Origin: Clostridia bacterium
GTDB taxonomy: Bacteria > Bacillota > Clostridia > Oscillospirales > Acutalibacteraceae
Assembly (NCBI GenBank): GCA_017416345.1
Contig: JAFQCR010000027.1
Span: 62,001-126,000 of the forward strand
Reading direction: 5' to 3'
DNA: 64,000 nt
The position numbers were made by a program, and so were the translations under genes. The notes under the pieces are model-generated. The model did not search any database. It was not told where the DNA came from and saw nothing but the letters and a program-made list of their open reading frames with translations. This document shows positions 60,503 to 64,000 of the stretch, piece after piece; position 1 is the stretch's first letter, and every line of letters begins with the position of its first letter.

Positions 60503-61447
60503 ATGGAAATACCTGTATATCTTTTTACCGGCTTTTTAGAGTCGGGCAAGACTAAATTTATTCAAGAAACCTTGGAGGACGAGCGCTTCAACTCGGGAGA
60601 AAGAACTCTGCTTATTGTTTGCGAGGAAGGCGAAGAGGAATATGAGCCCTCGAGATTTTCGGGTAAGAATGTGTTTATCAAGGTCGTTGATTCGGCTGAG
60701 GAATTAACCTCGGACGCCCTAAAACGCTGGCTTAAAGAGACCAAGTCGCAGCGTGTTATTATCGAGTACAACGGAATGTGGACGCTGGACAACCTTTACA
60801 ATGCCATGCCCGAAAAGTGGACGGTATACCAGGAGCTGATGTTTGCCGATTCCACCACCTTTGTAAACTACAATGCCAATATGAGAAGCCTTGTTGTTGA
60901 CAAGCTGAAATCGGCCGAGCTGGTTATTTTTAACCGCTATGAGGATTCTATCGACAAGATGCCGTTGCACAAGACAGTCCGTGGAATTTCACGAAATAAC
61001 GCCATTGTTTATGAGTACACCGACGGAAGCACCGAGGAGGACAACATTGAGGATCCCCTGCCCTATGACATAAATGCGGCTGTTATTGAGATAGCCGATA
61101 ACGATTTTGCTCTGTTTTACCGTGACCTTATGGAGGAATCGGACAAGTACCACGGCAAGACCGTTAAGTTCAAAGCAATAATTGCACGTGAAAAGGGCAA
61201 GATCCCCGACGATCAGTTTATTGCAGGACGTCACGTTATGACCTGCTGTGCCGATGATATTCAGTATGCAGGCTTTATTGCCGAGACCGAAAAGCCCTGC
61301 ACGATGCTCAAGACCGGTGATTGGCTGAACGTGACCGCCAAGATCTCCATCGAAAAGCATCAAGCCTACCGTGGCTACGGACCCGTTTTAAAGGTCATCA
61401 CCTACGCACAGACAAGTGAACCCGAGGAAAAGGTCGTTACATTCTAA
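60503..61447 (+). CDS. CobW-like GTPase fused to a DUF1980 (YcgQ-type) domain
   Basis: This 314-residue protein starts with a CobW-type P-loop (GFLESGKTKF, 10-19) and has a G4-like FNRYED segment (about 146-151), but where CobW proteins have CxCC it reads IVCEEGEE, so the usual metal site is lost. Residues about 216-314 match the C-terminal DUF1980/TIGR03943 type domain (GKTVKFKAIIA, then GRHVMTCCADDIQYAGF) with a CC pair. In other Firmicutes that domain belongs to YcgQ-like proteins encoded beside a YcgR-like permease and CobW, and here no permease is nearby. GTGAGGT precedes the ATG; it is co-transcribed with the His-rich CobW gene. Confidence 0.75.
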   Translation: MEIPVYLFTGFLESGKTKFIQETLEDERFNSGERTLLIVCEEGEEEYEPSRFSGKNVFIKVVDSAEELTSDALKRWLKETKSQRVIIEYNGMWTLDNLYNAMPEKWTVYQELMFADSTTFVNYNANMRSLVVDKLKSAELVIFNRYEDSIDKMPLHKTVRGISRNNAIVYEYTDGSTEEDNIEDPLPYDINAAVIEIADNDFALFYRDLMEESDKYHGKTVKFKAIIAREKGKIPDDQFIAGRHVMTCCADDIQYAGFIAETEKPCTMLKTGDWLNVTAKISIEKHQAYRGYGPVLKVITYAQTSEPEEKVVTF

Positions 61448-61463
61448 ACTCTACACAAAATTC

Positions 61464-61537
61464 AAAGATCCTTCGCTACGCTCAGGATGACACCGAACTT
61501 TAAGTTCTGTCGTCATGAACGAAGTGAAGGATCTTTC
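61464..61537. repeat. Interspersed palindrome, copy 6
   Basis: Arms AAAGATCCTTCGCTACGCTCAGGATGACA and TGTCGTCATGAACGAAGTGAAGGATCTTT. Paired changes (ATTC to ATCC on one arm, GAAT to GGAT on the other) keep the stem, which suggests that folding is under selection. Confidence 0.82.
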
Positions 61538-61555
61538 TATTCAATATTATAAGCT

Positions 61556-62950
61556 TTAATATTCAGCATTTCCGACGGTTCTGGGGTACGGTATAACATC
61601 ACGAATATTGGAAACTCCCGTGAGGTACATAACGATTCGCTCAAAACCAAGACCAAAGCCTGCGTGCTTGGTGCCGCCGTATTTACGAAGGTTGACATAC
61701 CACCAGTAGTCCTCTTCCTTTAGACCGCATTCCTGCATTCTTTGAAGCAGAACATCAAGGCGCTCCTCACGCTGGCTTCCGCCGATGATCTCGCCGACAC
61801 CGGGGACAAGCAGGTCCATTGCGGCAACGGTCTTGCCGTCGTCGTTCAAGCGCATATAGAAGGACTTGATCTCCTTGGGGTAATCAACAACGAACACCGG
61901 CTTTTTGAACACCTTTTCGGTGAGATAGCGCTCGTGCTCGGTCTGAAGGTCGCTTCCCCATTCCACGGGATATTTAAACTCCTCGTTACTGCTTTTAAGC
62001 AGCTCGACAGCCTCGGTATAAGTGACCTTCTGATAATCGGAATTTGCTAGTGTGTTAAGCCTTTCAAGCAAGGTCTTATCAACAAAGCTGTTGAAGAACT
62101 CAAGCTCCTGCTTACACTTACATAAAACGTGGTTGATGATGTATTTTATCATATCCCACGCAAGCTCCATATCGTCCGAAAGATCGGCAAAGGCCATTTC
62201 GGGCTCGATCATCCAAAACTCTGCCGCATGACGTGCGGTGTTGGAGTTTTCGGCTCTGAAGGTTGGGCCAAAGGTGTAGATATTGCCGAAAGCCAAGGCA
62301 TAGGTCTCACCCTCAAGCTGACCCGATACGGTTAAGTTAGCGCTTTTGCCGAAGAAATCCTTTGACCAATCGATACTGCCGTCCTCGTTTTTCGGAGGAT
62401 CATTAAGGTCAAGCGTGGTAACACGGAACATCTCACCTGCACCCTCACAGTCGGAGCCCGTGATAAGCGGTGTATGAACGTGAACAAAGCCTTTTTCATT
62501 GAAGAACTGATGAATAGCAAAGGCAATTTCGCTTCTGACACGGAATACCGCCGAGAAAAGATTGGTTCGAGGACGGAGATATGCCTGCTCACGCAAATAT
62601 TCCACCGTGTGGCGCTTTTTCTGCAAGGGATAATCGGGTGTCGATGTACCCTCAACAGCGATAGAATCGGCATTTATCTCAAACGGCTGCTTGTTTTGGG
62701 GTGTTGCGATAACTTTACCCGTTACAACAACGGCCGAACCGACGTTAAGAGAGGCAATTTCGTCATAATTTGCCACCTTTTCACGCTCAAAAACTATCTG
62801 AACACCTTTAAAGCAGCTACCGTCGTTAAGGTCGATAAAACCGAAGGATTTTGAATCACGGATGCTTCTTGCCCATCCGCCGACCGTAACAGACATGCCG
62901 TCAAAAGCGGAAATATCGTTATATAGATCTTTAAATAATACTCTTTTCAT
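61556..62950 (-). CDS. asnS: Asparaginyl-tRNA synthetase
   Basis: This class II synthetase of 464 residues has an N-terminal OB-fold anticodon domain (about 1-115; [34 protein letters not shown]), motif 2 in [21 protein letters not shown] and motif 3 in [27 protein letters not shown]. The ending FPRT..GNAEY-like [11 protein letters not shown] is typical. The ATG at 62950 is preferred to a GTG at 62959, which is part of the GGTG ribosome site. It charges tRNA-Asn directly. Confidence 0.96.
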   Translation of the reverse strand: MKRVLFKDLYNDISAFDGMSVTVGGWARSIRDSKSFGFIDLNDGSCFKGVQIVFEREKVANYDEIASLNVGSAVVVTGKVIATPQNKQPFEINADSIAVEGTSTPDYPLQKKRHTVEYLREQAYLRPRTNLFSAVFRVRSEIAFAIHQFFNEKGFVHVHTPLITGSDCEGAGEMFRVTTLDLNDPPKNEDGSIDWSKDFFGKSANLTVSGQLEGETYALAFGNIYTFGPTFRAENSNTARHAAEFWMIEPEMAFADLSDDMELAWDMIKYIINHVLCKCKQELEFFNSFVDKTLLERLNTLANSDYQKVTYTEAVELLKSSNEEFKYPVEWGSDLQTEHERYLTEKVFKKPVFVVDYPKEIKSFYMRLNDDGKTVAAMDLLVPGVGEIIGGSQREERLDVLLQRMQECGLKEEDYWWYVNLRKYGGTKHAGFGLGFERIVMYLTGVSNIRDVIPYPRTVGNAEY

Positions 62951-62981
62951 ATACACCAAACCAAATTATATTTTCCTTAAA

Positions 62982-63010
62982 AATCACCCGTGAAGGTATC
63001 ACGGGTGATT
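62982..63010 (-). terminator. Terminator of the zinc-ribbon protein gene
   Basis: AATCACCCGTGA (62982-62993) and TCACGGGTGATT (62999-63010) pair perfectly. On the minus strand it lies directly behind the zinc-ribbon gene and before asnS. Confidence 0.85.
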
Positions 63011-63016
63011 CTTTTA

Positions 63017-63712
63017 TTAATTACCGTCAACGATAAACCAATCTCCGTCGATCTTGGCAACGACAAACTCACGGTCGAGCGTATCGTCTTTCTTGTCTCC
63101 ATCGATAGAAAACTCAACCTCTATTTTATATGCTTTTGAAACCGACTTTTTGGGCACTCCCTCATCTTTGAGCTCGTCAAGAAGCTCCTCAAAATCGTCG
63201 CCCTCGACCTCTTTTTCATAGGTGACCTCATAATCGATATCAAAATCCTCGCCGTAGGTCGCTATCACGGTCTTATGTGTAACTTCAAGCAAAGACTCAA
63301 GCTGATCTTTATATTTGCTTTCTGACAACCCAAGATCATCAAGCTCTTTTTGAACCAAAATGTCGGGTTGAGAATCAAAGAATGCATCCACATCGGCGTA
63401 ATACATTGCATCGACATATTTATCAATAGCCGTTTCGTATCCGCCGCCGAAAATAAGGCAAAGCGCAACGATAACAGCAATGACACCGACAACGGCTCCC
63501 AGAATAATTCCGGTAAGCTTTTTGTCATTCTTCATTTTACTGAAAAGCCATACAGCCTTATCCTTTGTGAGATTGGCTATTTTTTCGCCGGGAGTAAGGT
63601 CATTACCGTTATTATCCGTCTGCTGAGGCGGTGCAACATTAAAGCCGCAGTTATAGCATTGAACGGCATCATCCTGCAGTTCGGTGCCGCAATTTCCGCA
63701 AAACTTACTCAT
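63017..63712 (-). CDS. Zinc-ribbon membrane protein of unknown function
   Basis: This protein of 231 residues begins with a zinc ribbon (C5, C8, C19, C22; FCGNCGTELQDDAVQCYNCG), has one membrane segment (about 67-90; TGIILGAVVGVIAVIVALCLIFGG) and an extracytoplasmic domain (about 95-231) of the DUF4878-like helical-beta kind (YETAIDKYVDAMYYADVDAFFDSQPD.., then VTYEKEVEGDD). Such proteins are common in Clostridia, often in several copies, with no known role. A ribosome site (GGAGG) lies close to the ATG. Confidence 0.82.
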   Translation of the reverse strand: MSKFCGNCGTELQDDAVQCYNCGFNVAPPQQTDNNGNDLTPGEKIANLTKDKAVWLFSKMKNDKKLTGIILGAVVGVIAVIVALCLIFGGGYETAIDKYVDAMYYADVDAFFDSQPDILVQKELDDLGLSESKYKDQLESLLEVTHKTVIATYGEDFDIDYEVTYEKEVEGDDFEELLDELKDEGVPKKSVSKAYKIEVEFSIDGDKKDDTLDREFVVAKIDGDWFIVDGN

Positions 63713-63781
63713 ATTATTACCTCCGATAAGAGTTTTTTACATGAAAATTTTAACATACAGCCATTATAAAGTCAAGCAAAA

Positions 63782-63821
63782 AGCCGAAAACACCGAAGCA
63801 AACGCTTCGACATTTTCGGCT
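63782..63821 (-). terminator. Terminator of the gene at the right edge
   Basis: AGCCGAAAA (63782-63790) and TTTTCGGCT (63813-63821), with an inner CGAAGC/GCTTCG hairpin, are followed on the minus strand by TTTTTGC. Confidence 0.85.
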
Positions 63822-63828
63822 ATAAAAT

Positions 63829-64000
63829 TTAATGGGCTATAATGCCGTTATCGGAGAATTTTTTGTCGCTGATAATACCGCTGATCCCACCGAGTGCGGA
63901 TTCGGAATCAAGGATGTTATCATTTTCAAAAGCATCGTCACCGAATCCAAAGTCGGGCTCATCGAAATAATCGTCACCGTAGGTATCATCGAAGCCGTAT
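63829..64000 (-). CDS. C-terminal end of an acidic protein (partial)
   Basis: A minus-strand frame enters from the right edge and stops at TAA (63831-63829). The visible 56 residues are rich in Asp, Gly and Phe (repeats like FDDTYGDDYF and DEPDFGFGDD), then DNILDSESALGGISGIISDKKF and end in GIIAH. A proper terminator follows, so this is probably a real gene end. The tail looks disordered, and the family cannot be told. Confidence 0.6.
   Translation of the reverse strand, partial: YGFDDTYGDDYFDEPDFGFGDDAFENDNILDSESALGGISGIISDKKFSDNGIIAH

Noticed and set aside
59179-60549. Minus-strand frame of 456 codons rich in Val and Met
   Set aside because: It is the antisense reading of the His-rich CobW gene; CAT/CAC codons read backwards as ATG/GTG give the false hydrophobic stretch.

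Overview
The window reads as chromosome of an anaerobic, spore-forming Firmicute of the class Clostridia, probably a gut Oscillospiraceae/Ruminococcaceae-type bacterium. Pointers are both subunits of dipicolinate synthase (spore-core DPA), Firmicute-type small proteins (DUF1292, DUF4364), Shine-Dalgarno sites close to GGAGG, sigma-A promoters of the TTGACA-17-TATAAT type, and many polysaccharide-degrading lipoproteins. This is inference from gene content; no rRNA gene is present.

Layout. 1-3188 (minus): N-terminal part of a secreted BspA-type leucine-rich-repeat protein running off the left edge. 3480-7650: potABCD polyamine ABC importer behind a structured leader RNA. 7668-15697: three FAD-dependent oxidoreductases, a 2x[4Fe-4S] ferredoxin, a glycerol-1-phosphate dehydrogenase-like enzyme, and divergent AraC and DeoR regulators. 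15881-20545: three glycosidase-type genes (GH39-like, DUF4091/GH123-like, GH30). 20642-25165: housekeeping and sporulation genes (murC, cca, dpaA, dpaB, DUF1292), then a probable 6S RNA and a chain of small hairpins. 25549-36229: five paralogous GH16 lipoproteins in tandem on the minus strand, with one beta-propeller glycosidase gene behind the fifth. 36382-40620: rplT, rpmI, infC, a VanY-like peptidase, a SerA-like dehydrogenase and a coiled-coil protein. 40731-41914: DUF4364, tRNA-Thr(CGU), XRE regulator. 41936-45506: rhamnose isomerase, rhamnulokinase and an AraC regulator. 45600-54764: MBL hydrolase, phosphohexomutase, GH38 alpha-mannosidase with divergent AraC regulator, TetR regulator with a divergent NodB-like protein, small XRE regulator. 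54978-59010: malic enzyme, Ldh2-type dehydrogenase, PutP symporter. 59278-64000: two CobW-type GTPases, asnS, a zinc-ribbon membrane protein and the C-terminus of one more gene.

How it fits together. Much of the window serves growth on complex glycans: secreted GH16 enzymes would cut beta-glucan or galactan chains outside the cell; GH39, GH30, GH38 and DUF4091 proteins, which have no signal peptides, would trim imported oligosaccharides inside; the rhamnose genes and phosphohexomutase feed sugars into central metabolism. Dedicated AraC, DeoR and TetR regulators sit divergently beside their probable targets.

The most notable observations are the five-copy GH16 array with a duplicated N-terminal domain, a MITE-like element inserted in the terminator hairpin of one of these genes, a potA leader that pairs with its own ribosome-binding site, six copies of an interspersed palindrome, a stair-step hairpin array behind 6S RNA, a CobW-DUF1980 fusion beside a His-rich CobW protein, an AUC start codon for infC, and a 22-bp-phased AraC operator next to the alpha-mannosidase promoter.
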